From positions 202,706-266,705 of the forward strand of contig NZ_BBQT01000003.1 in NCBI RefSeq assembly GCF_001570625.1: 64,000 bases of DNA, in the 5' to 3' direction. The notes under the pieces are model-generated. The model saw only the letters and a program-made list of their open reading frames with translations. It was not told the DNA's origin and made no database searches. Below, piece after piece: positions 23,850 to 33,723 of the stretch (position 1 is the stretch's first letter; each line of letters begins with the position of its first letter). The position numbers and the translations under genes were made by a program. This DNA comes from Syntrophomonas wolfei subsp. methylbutyratica (lineage in GTDB: Bacteria; Bacillota; Syntrophomonadia; Syntrophomonadales; Syntrophomonadaceae).

Positions 23850-25134
23850 AGGGGGAAGGCTAATCGACCCCTTCAAACGCATTGATGCTGTTCAGGATCT
23901 ATTGGTGGAAGACGGTAAAGTCCGGAGTCGGGGTGATCAGCTGGATGATAGCGGCTGTGAAATAATCGATGCCAGCGGGAAAATAGTCTGCCCGGGTTTT
24001 ATCGACATTCATGTTCACCTTCGGGAACCCGGTTTTGAATACAAGGAAGATATAGCTTCCGGTAGCAGAGCAGCGGCTTGTGGGGGTTTTACTACGGTTT
24101 GCTGTATGCCCAATACTGAGCCGGTGATAGATAATGAAGCGGTGGTAGGTTTTGTCAAGGAAAAAGCTCGAAAGGTCGGCATAGTCAATGTTTTGCCGGT
24201 GGGAAGCATTAGTAAAAAGCAGTCTGGTGTGGAATTAAGCGAAATTGCCGAGTTGGTAACGGCCGGATGTGTGGCCATATCCGATGATGGCAAGCCCGTC
24301 ATGAAGGCCAATATTATGCGTAATGCTCTGGATTACGCCAAAATGTTCGGCCTGCCGGTATTATCGCATTGCGAGGATCTTAACCTGGTAAACGGGGGAT
24401 TGATGCATGAGGGCTACTACTCCACCATTTATGGGTTAAGAGGGATACCAGCTGCAGCTGAAGAGGTAATGGTAGCTCGTGATATTATTTTAGCCCGGTT
24501 GACTGGCGGGCATTTGCATATTTGCCATGCTTCCACGGCAGGTTCCATGGCCCTGATTCGCCAGGCCAAAGCTGAGGGATTGAAGGTAAGTTGTGAAGTG
24601 ACTCCCCACCATTTGACCCTGAGTGATGAAATAATAGACGGCTATGATGCCGATACCAAAGTAAATCCCCCCTTACGCTCCGAGGAACACCTGCTGGCTT
24701 TGCGGGAGGCCTTGCTTGATGGCACCGTGGATTGTATTGCCACCGATCATGCTCCTCACCATTTTGAAGCCAAGGACTGTGAATACGAGTTGGCTGCCTG
24801 CGGAATATCCGGATTGGAAACGGCGATAGCAGTAATAATGGATAAGCTGGTGAGGCCTGGACTTTTGGATATTAAGGATATGGTCAAGTTGTTTACTACC
24901 GGGCCGGCCAGGGTGATGGGACTTGATAAAGGCACTTTGGGAGAAGGGAAGCCGGCAGACATAACGATTATAGACCCGGAAATGCTCAAAACCGTGGATC
25001 CCCGGACTTTCAAATCCAAAGGCAAGAATACACCTTTTAAGGGTATGGAACTCCAAGGCTGGCCCTGTATGACTCTGGTTAACGGGGTGCTGATAGCGCA
25101 GAATGGTGAAATATTACTGAAGAAACAATTCTAA
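23833..25134 (+). CDS. pyrC: Dihydroorotase (class I)
   Basis: Cyclises carbamoyl aspartate to dihydroorotate. 433 residues. Zinc site FIDIHVHLREPGF (H-x-H), carboxylated-Lys region and metal His in VLSHCEDLNL and CEVTPHHLTL, and catalytic Asp in CIATDHAPHHFEAKD. ATG 23833 lies seven bases after GAGGTG; GTG 23824 overlaps it. The length matches Bacillus-type PyrC. Confidence 0.96.
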   Translation: MRLLIKGGRLIDPFKRIDAVQDLLVEDGKVRSRGDQLDDSGCEIIDASGKIVCPGFIDIHVHLREPGFEYKEDIASGSRAAACGGFTTVCCMPNTEPVIDNEAVVGFVKEKARKVGIVNVLPVGSISKKQSGVELSEIAELVTAGCVAISDDGKPVMKANIMRNALDYAKMFGLPVLSHCEDLNLVNGGLMHEGYYSTIYGLRGIPAAAEEVMVARDIILARLTGGHLHICHASTAGSMALIRQAKAEGLKVSCEVTPHHLTLSDEIIDGYDADTKVNPPLRSEEHLLALREALLDGTVDCIATDHAPHHFEAKDCEYELAACGISGLETAIAVIMDKLVRPGLLDIKDMVKLFTTGPARVMGLDKGTLGEGKPADITIIDPEMLKTVDPRTFKSKGKNTPFKGMELQGWPCMTLVNGVLIAQNGEILLKKQF

Positions 25135-25161
25135 TGACTTGACTAAGGGAGTGATTACCGG

Positions 25162-26229
25162 GTGAATGGATATCTGGTTCTAGAGAATGGCCGGTATTTT
25201 CGGGGCAAACTATTGAATGATTGTCGCATGGCTGGAGGGGAAGTGGTGTTCAGCACGGCTATGATAAGCTACCAGGACATTATTACTGATCCTTCATACT
25301 ATGGACAGATAGTGGTTATGACCTACCCGCTGGTAGGAAATGTAGGTTTTAATGAAAAAAGCTTCGCTTCCCGGGCAGCCATGGTTAAAGGGCTGGTTTT
25401 AAGGGAAGCTACCGATTTCCCCAGTCATTATGAGATGGAAACTGATCTTATTTCCTTTCTTAATAAGAGTGAAATTCCCGTGCTTACCGGGGTGGACACC
25501 CGGGCCTTGACCCGGGTTATTCGTCATGAGGGAAGCATGGGCGGCCTAATTATCGATAATCTCGATGATAAGGAATGGATGATGGAAAAAGCGAGACTGG
25601 CTGCGGAAGAATTGCAGGGTGACTTGGTTCGCTTTGTCAGTCGTAAAAATATTATGAAATTTGGCAATGGTACTAAAAAAATAGTTTTACTGGATTTGGG
25701 AACCAAAAAGGGGGTAATTGATTCTCTGGTACGCCGGGATTGTGAAGTGATTGCTGTTCCCGCTAATACCGGAGCTCGGGAGATATTAAGGCTTCATCCT
25801 GATGGAATACTGGTTTCCGATGGGCCGGGAGATCCCGGAGCTATTGGCTATGCGATTGATACCTGTCGTGAGCTCTTGGGAAAGGTAGCTCTTTTGGGAG
25901 TGGGTCTGGGTCATCAGATTCTAGCCCTCGCCATGGGGGCCAGTATACTGCGCCTGCCTTATGGTCACCGGGGAAGCAATCACCCGGTTAAGAACCTGGA
26001 AAACAACCGGGTATATATCACCACGCAGAATCATGGTTTCAGCCTGGAGGAATCTTCGCTTAGCGGTACCGGAATCGAAGTAACTATGAGGAGTTTGAAT
26101 GACGGTAGTATTGAGGGAATCAGACATCAGGAAATGCCGGTGTTTTCACTGCAATTTGATCCGGAAGGTTACCCGGGATTCAGTGAGACTGGTTTTTTCT
26201 ATGATGATTTTATCAGACAAATAGGCTAA
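25162..26229 (+). CDS. carA: Carbamoyl-phosphate synthase small chain with inactive glutaminase site
   Basis: A 355-residue CarA with the normal N-terminal domain (SYQDIITDPSYYGQIVVMTY, GVDTRALTRVIR) and a class I amidotransferase fold (LVSDGPGDPGA, SNHPVKNL, TTQNHGFSLE). The glutaminase triad is broken: the nucleophile motif G-x-C-x-G-H-Q reads GVGLGHQ, so Cys is Gly248, and the catalytic His before Pro-Glu is Asp333 (FSLQFDPEG); Glu335 remains. It cannot form the glutamyl thioester, so the synthetase should use free ammonia, as in CPS I-type enzymes (inference). The frame is otherwise intact and the gene sits normally between pyrC and carB. GTG start after AAGGGAG. Confidence 0.93.
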   Translation: MNGYLVLENGRYFRGKLLNDCRMAGGEVVFSTAMISYQDIITDPSYYGQIVVMTYPLVGNVGFNEKSFASRAAMVKGLVLREATDFPSHYEMETDLISFLNKSEIPVLTGVDTRALTRVIRHEGSMGGLIIDNLDDKEWMMEKARLAAEELQGDLVRFVSRKNIMKFGNGTKKIVLLDLGTKKGVIDSLVRRDCEVIAVPANTGAREILRLHPDGILVSDGPGDPGAIGYAIDTCRELLGKVALLGVGLGHQILALAMGASILRLPYGHRGSNHPVKNLENNRVYITTQNHGFSLEESSLSGTGIEVTMRSLNDGSIEGIRHQEMPVFSLQFDPEGYPGFSETGFFYDDFIRQIG

Positions 26230-26238
26230 TAAGGAAAG

Positions 26239-26314
26239 AATGTCATTAAGGAAAGGGGACACACCTGCTGCGCAGGAATGTCATTAAGGAAAGGGGACAC
26301 ACCTGCTGCGCAGG
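26239..26314 (+). repeat. 38-bp tandem duplication before carB
   Basis: Two exact 38-bp units (26239-26276, 26277-26314) in the carA-carB spacer. Each contains GGGGACA and CCTGCTGCGCAGG, which can fold with the following TGTCCCC at 26317-26323 into a hairpin just upstream of the carB ribosome-binding site. Confidence 0.85.
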
Positions 26315-26337
26315 AATGTCCCCATGGAGGAGATTGT

Positions 26338-29300
26338 ATGCCGATTAAGGAAGATTTGCACAAAGTACTGGTAATTGGATCAGGGCCTATTATCATAGGG
26401 CAGGCAGCCGAATTTGACTATGCTGGCACCCAGGCCTGCCGGGCATTAAAAGAGGAAGGCATCGAAGTAGTGCTATTAAACAGCAATCCCGCTACGATAA
26501 TGACTGATGCCAATATTGCCGATCATGTTTACTTCGAGCCCATAACGGTGGAAACGGTCAATAAGATTATTGCCCGGGAAAAACCGGATGGCATAATTGC
26601 CAATCTGGGCGGACAGGTAGGTTTAAATATGGCTTTGGCTCTTGATAGGGCGGGAATATTGGAGAAAACGGGAGTTCCTTTGCTGGGTATGCCGTTGGAT
26701 GCCATTGCCCGGGCTGAAGATAGGGAAAAGTTCAAAGAAACTATGCAAGAAATCGGCGAACCTATCCCCGAAAGCGACATAGTACATTCAGTGGAAGAGG
26801 CCATTCGTTTCGCCGAGAAGATTGGTTACCCGGTTATTGTACGCCCGGCATATACCCTGGGAGGAACCGGGGGAGGCACGGCCTATGATAATGAAGAGCT
26901 ACAGCAGATAGTGGTTAAAGGCTTGAAAAACAGCCCCATAAATCAAGCCTTGATTGAAAGAAGTGTAGCCGGCTTTAAAGAAATTGAATTTGAAGTAATG
27001 CGGGATGCCAATGACAACTGTATAACTATTTGCAGCATGGAAAATGTTGACCCCGTTGGCATACACACCGGGGACAGCATAGTGGTAGCACCAGCTCAGA
27101 CCCTGAGTGATGAAGAATACCAAATGCTGCGGGCTTCTTCTCTAAAAATTATCCGCCACTTGAAAATAGTCGGGGGTTGCAATGTTCAATACGCTCTGGA
27201 TCCTTTCAGCAAAAAATATTATGTTATTGAGGTTAACCCCAGGGTAAGTCGTTCCAGCGCCCTGGCCTCCAAGGCAACCGGATACCCTATTGCCAGGGTT
27301 ACCACCAAATTGGCTATTGGTTATATGTTGGATGAAATACCCAACGCAGTAACCGGTAAGACCACCGCCTGTTTCGAACCGGCTATAGATTATGTGGTTC
27401 TTAAGGTACCCCGCTGGCCCTTTGACAAGTTTGTTTTCGGTGACCGCAAACTGGGGACTCAGATGAAGGCTACCGGCGAGGTTATGGCCATCGACCGCAG
27501 CTATGAAGCGGCTTTCCTAAAATCCATTCGCTCCTTGGAAATAGGCCTGAACGGCCTGCGACTGCCGGTACTGCAAGAAATGAAAGACGAAGAGCTGCGC
27601 CAGCGTTTGGAACATGCGGATGATGAAAGGACCTTTATTATTGCTGAAGCCTTGAGCCGGGGATTTTCCCTGGACGAAATCTGGGAGATTACCAGGATAG
27701 ATAAATATTTCCTGAAAAAAATGAAAAACATTATAGATTTTGCCCGGGTACTGGAAGAGAAAGAACTGGATTATGAATTATTGCGAGAGGCCAAGAAGAT
27801 TGGCTTTTCCGATTTTGAAATAGCTGCAATCAAGGGACAAACGGAAGAAGAGATGCGAAAACTAAGAAAAAAAGCGGGGATTCTTCCAACTTATAAACTG
27901 GTGGATACCTGTGCGGCTGAGTTTGATGCTGACACCCCTTATTTTTATTCCTGTTATGAAGAGGAGAATGAGGCCTGGCATGATCCGAACACGCGTAAAA
28001 TTCTGGTTATAGGGGCGGGTCCAATCAGGATCGGACAGGGAGTGGAATTTGATTATTGCTCGGTGCACTGTGTTTGGGCTTTGCGGGATGCAGGTATAAA
28101 GGCCATCATTGTAAACAATAACCCGGAAACCGTCAGCACCGATTTTGATACCTCTGACCGCCTGTATTTCGAGCCCCTGGTTTATGAGGATGTTATGAAC
28201 ATCATCGACGAAGAACAACCCGAAGGGGTCATCATCCAGTTTGGCGGGCAAACCGCCATTAACCTGGCCGCTGCTTTAAGCCGGGCAGGAGTAAAGATCC
28301 TGGGTACTTCCAACGACAATATTGACCGGGCGGAAGACCGCGAGCGCTTTGATTTGATGGTGGAGAAACTGGGCATCCCCCGCCCCCCGGGGAAAACCGT
28401 GTTTTCTGTGGAAGAAGCGGTCAAAGCAGCGGAAAAGATAGGCTATCCGGTTCTCTTACGGCCTTCTTATGTACTGGGGGGGAGGGCTATGGAAATAGTT
28501 TATAATGTCGATGAACTCAGGCAATACATGCAAACGGCAGTAAATGTCAACCGGGAACACCCGGTACTGGTAGATAAATACCTGCTGGGCAAAGAAATTG
28601 AAGTGGATGCCGTTTGTGATGGTAAACAGGTTCTTATCCCAGGGATCATGCAACACATTGAGCGTGCCGGGGTTCATTCCGGGGATAGTATGGCGGTTTT
28701 TCCCGCCCATGACTTGAGCCCGGCGATTAGGGACAAGGTGGTAGATTACACGCTTAGATTAGCCCGGGAACTGGAGGTCAAAGGCTTAATAAACATTCAA
28801 TTTGTGGAGTTTGAAGATGAACTCTATGTTTTGGAGGTAAATCCCCGTTCCAGCCGAACCGTGCCGTTCATCAGCAAAGTAACCGGGATTCCCCTGGTAA
28901 AGCTGGGAACCGAGATTATGTTAGGCAAGAGTCTGGAGGAACTTGCTTATAAGGGCGGTTTGCAGCCGGAACCTGATTTTTATGCCATCAAGGTTCCGGT
29001 ATTTTCCTTTAGCAAGCTGGAACAAGTGGATATCACCCTGGGGCCGGAAATGAAGTCTACCGGTGAAGTTTTAGGAATAGACCGCTCCTTAAAAACCGCT
29101 ATCTATAAAGGGCTTCTGGAAGCCGGTGTGGAAATCTCCCATAAAGGCACCATAGTTGCTACGATAGCTGATAAAGATAAAGATGAAGCTATTCCTATCC
29201 TGCATGAATTGAGCCAGCTGGGCTTTAAGCTGGTAGCTACAGAAGGTACGGCCATGGCCCTTAGAAATAATGGTATTGCGGTGGAAACCGTTAAGAAGAT

Positions 29301-29562
29301 TAAAGAAGGCTCACCAAATATTGTAGACTTAATTCGACAAGGTAAGGTAGACTTTGTAGTAAATACCCTTACCCATGGTCGTATGCCTTTTACCGATGGT
29401 TTTCAGATTCGACGGGCGGCGGTAGAGTTGAATGTTCCGTGCCTAACCTCCCTGGATACCTTGAAAGTGGTCAAAGCGGTAATTACTGAGGGTGAAAAGA
29501 CCGCTGCTATGGAGATCATGTCTCTGCAGGAATATGTCAAAATGACCGGAGTGCAATCATAA
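26338..29562 (+). CDS. carB: Carbamoyl-phosphate synthase large chain
   Basis: A 1074-residue synthetase with two ATP-grasp halves: the first starts [20 protein letters not shown] and contains [10 protein letters not shown]; the second starts [20 protein letters not shown] with [17 protein letters not shown]-terminal MGS allosteric domain follows ([22 protein letters not shown]). It makes carbamoyl phosphate from bicarbonate, ATP and ammonia. ATG 26338 follows GGAGGAG; earlier in-frame codons lie in the duplicated spacer. Its CarA partner is predicted to lack glutaminase activity. Confidence 0.97.
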   Translation: MPIKEDLHKVLVIGSGPIIIGQAAEFDYAGTQACRALKEEGIEVVLLNSNPATIMTDANIADHVYFEPITVETVNKIIAREKPDGIIANLGGQVGLNMALALDRAGILEKTGVPLLGMPLDAIARAEDREKFKETMQEIGEPIPESDIVHSVEEAIRFAEKIGYPVIVRPAYTLGGTGGGTAYDNEELQQIVVKGLKNSPINQALIERSVAGFKEIEFEVMRDANDNCITICSMENVDPVGIHTGDSIVVAPAQTLSDEEYQMLRASSLKIIRHLKIVGGCNVQYALDPFSKKYYVIEVNPRVSRSSALASKATGYPIARVTTKLAIGYMLDEIPNAVTGKTTACFEPAIDYVVLKVPRWPFDKFVFGDRKLGTQMKATGEVMAIDRSYEAAFLKSIRSLEIGLNGLRLPVLQEMKDEELRQRLEHADDERTFIIAEALSRGFSLDEIWEITRIDKYFLKKMKNIIDFARVLEEKELDYELLREAKKIGFSDFEIAAIKGQTEEEMRKLRKKAGILPTYKLVDTCAAEFDADTPYFYSCYEEENEAWHDPNTRKILVIGAGPIRIGQGVEFDYCSVHCVWALRDAGIKAIIVNNNPETVSTDFDTSDRLYFEPLVYEDVMNIIDEEQPEGVIIQFGGQTAINLAAALSRAGVKILGTSNDNIDRAEDRERFDLMVEKLGIPRPPGKTVFSVEEAVKAAEKIGYPVLLRPSYVLGGRAMEIVYNVDELRQYMQTAVNVNREHPVLVDKYLLGKEIEVDAVCDGKQVLIPGIMQHIERAGVHSGDSMAVFPAHDLSPAIRDKVVDYTLRLARELEVKGLINIQFVEFEDELYVLEVNPRSSRTVPFISKVTGIPLVKLGTEIMLGKSLEELAYKGGLQPEPDFYAIKVPVFSFSKLEQVDITLGPEMKSTGEVLGIDRSLKTAIYKGLLEAGVEISHKGTIVATIADKDKDEAIPILHELSQLGFKLVATEGTAMALRNNGIAVETVKKIKEGSPNIVDLIRQGKVDFVVNTLTHGRMPFTDGFQIRRAAVELNVPCLTSLDTLKVVKAVITEGEKTAAMEIMSLQEYVKMTGVQS

Positions 29563-29574
29563 GCGATTATCATT

Positions 29575-29848
29575 TTGATTCTTTTGCCAAAAGTCATTAT
29601 ATTCATTGGTTTGTATAAATATACCGCTCGCAGTCTTCGCATGGGCAACACCTGCGGCTTGTCTCGCGGCTCAAGGGGTACCGCGCCAATCTCCCGTCCA
29701 TGGGAGGCAACCTTATTAGTGACACCCTCAGGGTGGAACACCAGGCGTACCCGAAGGGTGAAGGGTGAAGCATCCATGCTTCGCCAACGCTCGCTTTGTA
29801 TATTTATGCAACCCTTCTGCATCAAAAGGGGTTTTTGCTGTAGATACT
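29575..29848 (-). repeat. Family A (MITE-like) repeat, near full length (carB-pyrK spacer)
   Basis: A 274-bp copy. Left terminus TTGATTCTTTTGCCAAAAG and right terminus TTTTTGCTGTAGATAC are degraded inverted repeats of the TTGA-Y-TC-Y-ACTGC-R-AAAA consensus. The interior (TATACCGCTCGCAGTCTTCG; CACCTGCGGCTTGTCTCGCG; ATGCTTCGCCAACGCTCGCT) is shared, in opposite orientation, with 61421-61695. Confidence 0.8.
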
Positions 29849-29917
29849 TATAACAGGCGGGAAGCGGAAAAGAGTGGAAATCTTTCAAAGTACTAATACT
29901 TACTTGGAGGGACAGCT

Positions 29918-30706
29918 ATGCCTTCTTTGGAGAAAGCGCGAATAATTAGCAATTCTAAACAATACCACAATCTTTATATAATGGAGATCGAGGCTCCGAA
30001 AACAGCCAAACAGTGTAAGCCGGGACAATTTCTCCACATCCGCAGCAATCCCGGACTTGATCCCCTGCTCCGCAGGCCGCTGAGTCTATATGATGTGGAT
30101 AAGAAAGCAGCGAAAATTAGTCTTCTATACAAGGTAGTGGGCAAGGGTACGGCATTATTAGCGGACATGCTGCCTGGAGAAAACCTTGACATCATGGGTC
30201 CATTGGGCCGTGGTTTCTCCTTGCCGGAGTCAGCAAAAAAATGCCTCTTGGTGGGCGGGGGAGTTGGTATGGCTCCACTGCTCTACCTGGCTCGTGAACT
30301 AAGGCGGGGGGGTAATGAACTGCTGGTTCTATACGGGGTGGGAAATGAGAAAGAGCTGCTCGCCCTGGAGCGATTAGAAGCTATCGGAAGCCAGGTGCAG
30401 ATAGCAACAATAGATGGCAGCCGTGGGTTAAAAGGCCCATTGATTCCGCCGCTTTTCTCCGAAATATTAAGTAATGAGCGTATTGAATTTATCTATAGCT
30501 GTGGACCGGAATCAATGATGAAGCTCTGGCAGGAATGGGCAGGGATAAATCATATAGCAGGGGAAGTCTCTTTGGAAGAATATATGGCCTGTGGTGTAGG
30601 AGCCTGTTTGGGCTGTGCCCGAAAAGCCAGGCCGGATAACGAGTTCTATGTTAAGATATGCAAGGATGGGCCAGTTTTCCGTCTGGACGAGCTGGAGTTG
30701 GAGTAG
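29918..30706 (+). CDS. pyrK: Dihydroorotate dehydrogenase B electron-transfer subunit
   Basis: 262 residues. FAD-binding ferredoxin-reductase domain (LLRRPLSLYDVD, KVVGKGTALLADMLPGE), NAD-binding domain (LLVGGGVGMAPLLYLA, SCGPESMM) and the 2Fe-2S cysteines in YMACGVGACLGCARKARPDN plus CKDGPVF. It passes electrons from PyrD to NAD+. ATG 29918 follows TTGGAGGG. Confidence 0.96.
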   Translation: MPSLEKARIISNSKQYHNLYIMEIEAPKTAKQCKPGQFLHIRSNPGLDPLLRRPLSLYDVDKKAAKISLLYKVVGKGTALLADMLPGENLDIMGPLGRGFSLPESAKKCLLVGGGVGMAPLLYLARELRRGGNELLVLYGVGNEKELLALERLEAIGSQVQIATIDGSRGLKGPLIPPLFSEILSNERIEFIYSCGPESMMKLWQEWAGINHIAGEVSLEEYMACGVGACLGCARKARPDNEFYVKICKDGPVFRLDELELE

Positions 30707-30721
30707 GAAATAAGCAAAAAA

Positions 30722-30754
30722 ATTAATGACCTTTCTGCTGGTCATTAATAATTT
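30722..30754 (+). terminator. Hairpin after pyrK
   Basis: ATTAATGACC (30722-30731) and GGTCATTAAT (30740-30749) form a 10-bp stem, followed by AATTTTG. Within the pyr operon it may reduce expression of pyrD, pyrF and pyrE or mark a transcript end. Confidence 0.55.
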
Positions 30755-30849
30755 TGATACTGCTATTAAGTTTTTGCCAACAATAAAAGTATACCCTAAT
30801 CTTATTAAAGGATTATTTTCTTCCGGTTAATTTTCGGTTAAGTTTGTAA

Positions 30850-31013
30850 TTGATTTCACTGCAAATAGTTATAAATATGCATCAGGGTGCATAAATATAC
30901 CGCTCAGCACCCTTAATAGCGACCGCAGGGTATGTAGGGAACGACCCCCGTGTCGTTCCGAACCAGGCGCAACAACTCTTATGCAATAATAAAAACTTTT
31001 TTCAGTGACACCA
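30850..31013 (+). repeat. Family A repeat, 164-bp variant (pyrK-pyrD spacer)
   Basis: Termini TTGATTTCACTGCAAATAG and TTTTTTCAGTGACACCA are inverted relative to each other. The inside has GCATAAATATACCGCTCAGC and a CTTAATAGCGACCGCAGGG block that is the reverse complement of a block in the 51496 and 31956 copies. Confidence 0.75.
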
Positions 31014-31046
31014 TAGCTATATGATAAGGAAAAGGGAGGTAATGCC

Positions 31047-31955
31047 TTGGATTTAACGGTAAATCTGGGAGGAATAAAGCTGAAAAATCCGGTAGCAGTT
31101 GCGTCGGGAACCTTTGGTTATGGTTTGGAGTACGCTGACTTTATTGAACCTGAGAAAATTGGCGCGGTAATAGTCAAAGGTACAACTCTTCATCCTCGCC
31201 CCGGGAATCCGGGCCCCAGGATTTACGAGACCCCGGCCGGTATGCTCAACGCCATCGGACTGGAGAATCCAGGTATTGAGGTTTTCTTGCGGGAATACCT
31301 GCCCCGGCTGCGGGAGCGACAAGTTACTGTTATTTCCAATATAGCCGGAAACAGCATTGAAGAATATGCTTTGATGGCTTCCCTCTTGCAAGGACAGGAG
31401 GGTATAGCAGGAATTGAGCTTAATATTTCCTGCCCCAATGTAAAGCAGGGGGGCATTCAATTTGGTACTGATCCTGAAACAGTACGACAGGTGGTAGCAG
31501 CAGTGAAAAAAGAAACTTCCCTTCCGGTAATACCCAAGCTTTCCCCCAATGTCACCGATATTGCAGCTATTGCCCTGGCCGCTGCCGAGGGCGGGGCCGA
31601 TGCCTTGTCCATGATTAACACCCTGGGGGGAATGGCTATTGACATAAACAGGAGAAAGCCGGTTTTGGGCAATGTTTTTGGAGGATTGTCGGGACCGGCG
31701 ATTAAACCGGTTGCCTTAAAAATGATATATCAAGTATACCGGGAGGTTGACCTTCCTATACTTGGCGGTGGAGGCATAGTGAATCATATAGATGCTCTGG
31801 AATTCTTCATGGCCGGAGCTGCAGCGGTCTCCATTGGCACCGGCAACTTTGTCAATCCCTGTCTGGCTCTTGAATTGCTTGAGGGTATGGAAAAGTATAT
31901 GCAGGAGCAGGGCTTTTCCAGTATTCAAGAACTGGTCGGTATAGCTCATACGTAG
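31047..31955 (+). CDS. pyrD: Dihydroorotate dehydrogenase B catalytic subunit (class 1B)
   Basis: 302 residues. FMN barrel with the class 1 catalytic Cys in [19 protein letters not shown] near the N-terminus, [21 protein letters not shown] and [14 protein letters not shown]. Together with PyrK it oxidises dihydroorotate with NAD+. TTG 31047 is seven bases after GGGAGG; the ATG at 31042 is out of frame and stops at once. Confidence 0.95.
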   Translation: MDLTVNLGGIKLKNPVAVASGTFGYGLEYADFIEPEKIGAVIVKGTTLHPRPGNPGPRIYETPAGMLNAIGLENPGIEVFLREYLPRLRERQVTVISNIAGNSIEEYALMASLLQGQEGIAGIELNISCPNVKQGGIQFGTDPETVRQVVAAVKKETSLPVIPKLSPNVTDIAAIALAAAEGGADALSMINTLGGMAIDINRRKPVLGNVFGGLSGPAIKPVALKMIYQVYREVDLPILGGGGIVNHIDALEFFMAGAAAVSIGTGNFVNPCLALELLEGMEKYMQEQGFSSIQELVGIAHT

Positions 31956-32061
31956 CGCCCTGTCGGGCACAACTGATGCTCCCTGCGGTCGCTATTAAGG
32001 ACGCTGGAGCGGAATATTTATGCAAGCAAATGCATAATTATTACTTTTTGCAGCGGAATCA
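31956..32061 (+). repeat. Family A repeat, truncated copy (pyrD-pyrF spacer)
   Basis: Begins directly at the pyrD stop with CGCCCTGTCGGGCAC, continues GATGCTCCCTGCGGTCGCTA and ends TTACTTTTTGCAGCGGAATC, the standard family A terminus. The other terminus is missing. Confidence 0.7.
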
Positions 32062-32095
32062 TACTTATATAATCAAAAATTAGGGGGGAATGGAT

Positions 32096-32815
32096 TTGCA
32101 GGCCCAAGAGAGGATTATATTAGCCCTGGATGTTGATAGCCGGGAGCAAGCCCTGGCACTGGTTAAGGATTTGGCTCCTCATGTGGGGGCTTTTAAAGTG
32201 GGGATGCAGTTGTTCAATAGCTGTGGCCCCAAAATAGTAGAAGAGATTAATCAATTGGGGGGACGGGTATTTTTAGATCTCAAGTTTCATGATATTCCCA
32301 ACACCGTAGCTGCTGCCGGCAGGGTAATAACCCGCTTGAATTGCTTCATGTTTAATGTTCATGCCGCCGGAGGCCGGGAAATGATGCGCCAGGTAGTAGA
32401 AGAGGTGGAAGATGAGGCCAAAAAACTGACGGTAGCAGCACCATTATCCCTGGCTGTAACGGTGCTTACCAGTATATCGCAGGAGCAATTGGAAGAAGAG
32501 ATTGGGGTTAAAGGAAGGAAACTTAAAGACCTGGTGGTCAAGTGGGCTCTTATGGCTAAAGAATGTGGAATCTCCGGTGTTGTTTCATCACCGCAAGAAA
32601 TCGAGGCCATACGGGCAGCCTGTGGCCCGGAATTTAAAATCGTCACCCCGGGTATCCGACCCGCCTGGTCGGAGAAAAATGACCAGAAACGGATTACCAC
32701 GCCAGGCCAGGCCTTGCAGATGGGGGCTGATTTTATGGTCATCGGACGGCCTATTACTCAGGCAGAAAATCCGGTGGAAGCGGCTTTAAGGATTATTAGC
32801 GAATTGGAGGAATAG
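32096..32815 (+). CDS. pyrF: Orotidine 5'-phosphate decarboxylase
   Basis: About 239 residues. Catalytic Lys/Asp in FLDLKFHDIPNTVAAAGR; phosphate site in VTPGIRPAW and FMVIGRPIT. It makes UMP from OMP. ATG 32090 begins one base after the AGGGGGG Shine-Dalgarno, which is too close; TTG 32096, seven bases away, gives MQAQERIILALDV and is preferred. Four bases separate it from pyrE. Confidence 0.95.
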   Translation: MQAQERIILALDVDSREQALALVKDLAPHVGAFKVGMQLFNSCGPKIVEEINQLGGRVFLDLKFHDIPNTVAAAGRVITRLNCFMFNVHAAGGREMMRQVVEEVEDEAKKLTVAAPLSLAVTVLTSISQEQLEEEIGVKGRKLKDLVVKWALMAKECGISGVVSSPQEIEAIRAACGPEFKIVTPGIRPAWSEKNDQKRITTPGQALQMGADFMVIGRPITQAENPVEAALRIISELEE

Positions 32816-32819
32816 AAAA

Positions 32820-33395
32820 ATGTTAAGTAAGGAAGAAGCTACCAGGATATTTATTGATTCTGGAGCCCTTATGGAGGGCCATTTTCGGCTTACCTCAGGA
32901 CGGCACAGCAATCAGTATATGCAATGTGCCCAGGTTCTGCAATATCCCAAATATACCGAGCAATTGGCAGCACACATTGCGGAAAAGTTCGCTGCAGATA
33001 ATATCGAAATAGTGGTAGGTCCAGCTATGGGTGGCATAATTGTGGCCTATGAGGTAGCAAGGCAATTGGGAATTCCAGCCATATTTACGGAAAGACAGGA
33101 AGGCTCCATGGTATTGCGGCGGGGTTTTGAACTGCGTCCGGGCCAGAGGGTTCTGGTAGTGGAAGATGTAGTTACCACCGGTGGTTCGGTTTGGGAAGTA
33201 ATTGAGATTGTGCAGAAGGCCGGAGCCGAGCTGGCGGGAGTGGCTGTTCTGGTAGACCGCAGCAACGGTGAGGTTGACTTTAAGGTTAAACAAGAAGCGG
33301 TGCTGTCCATGGATATTAAATCCTTTGCAGCTTCTGATTGCCCGCTTTGCCGTGAAGGAAAATTGCCAGTGATAAAGCCGGGCAGCCGTGCTTGA
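32820..33395 (+). CDS. pyrE: Orotate phosphoribosyltransferase
   Basis: 191 residues. PRPP motif VLVVEDVVTTGGSVWEVIE; orotate-site features FRLTSGRHSNQYMQCA and VVGPAMGGIIVAYEVARQLG. The C-terminal tail CPLCREGKLP has a Cys pair seen in this PyrE subtype. Last pyrimidine gene; it overlaps the Shine-Dalgarno of the next small gene. Confidence 0.95.
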   Translation: MLSKEEATRIFIDSGALMEGHFRLTSGRHSNQYMQCAQVLQYPKYTEQLAAHIAEKFAADNIEIVVGPAMGGIIVAYEVARQLGIPAIFTERQEGSMVLRRGFELRPGQRVLVVEDVVTTGGSVWEVIEIVQKAGAELAGVAVLVDRSNGEVDFKVKQEAVLSMDIKSFAASDCPLCREGKLPVIKPGSRA

Positions 33396-33412
33396 GGAAG
33401 GAGAGACTGTTA

Positions 33413-33715
33413 TTGCGCATTTTCTTAAATGGACAGGAGATGCATTTTGCCGAGGGTGGATACCAGTATGTGTTTTTGAGACCCTATAAGCGTTCACAAC
33501 AGGAGACGATTCCGCGAGAGAGCGGAAAACTGCATATACAATTATATGACAATGGGGTGCAAATCCGCACCCTGATTACCCACGATGAAGTTAGCACCCT
33601 GGTAAATCGTGATCTGGCTATAGATACTAAGAATCAAAAGATATATATATTGGAGGAAGGAAGCAGGTATAAAAAAAACCCGGATGGTTCCGTAGAAATA
33701 CTATCGCCGGAATAA
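33413..33715 (+). CDS. Conserved-looking small protein, function unknown
   Basis: About 100 residues from TTG 33413, which follows AGGAAGGAGAG. The longer frame to 33392 overlaps the end of pyrE. The sequence is soluble and beta-rich in appearance (MRIFLNGQEMHFAEGGYQYV, LHIQLYDNGVQIRTLITHDE) with no motif that I recognise. It is 17 bp after pyrE, so it is likely the last gene of the pyr transcript. It ends 8 bp from the convergent rqcH stop. Confidence 0.6.
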   Translation: MRIFLNGQEMHFAEGGYQYVFLRPYKRSQQETIPRESGKLHIQLYDNGVQIRTLITHDEVSTLVNRDLAIDTKNQKIYILEEGSRYKKNPDGSVEILSPE

Positions 33716-33723
33716 ACGGGCTA

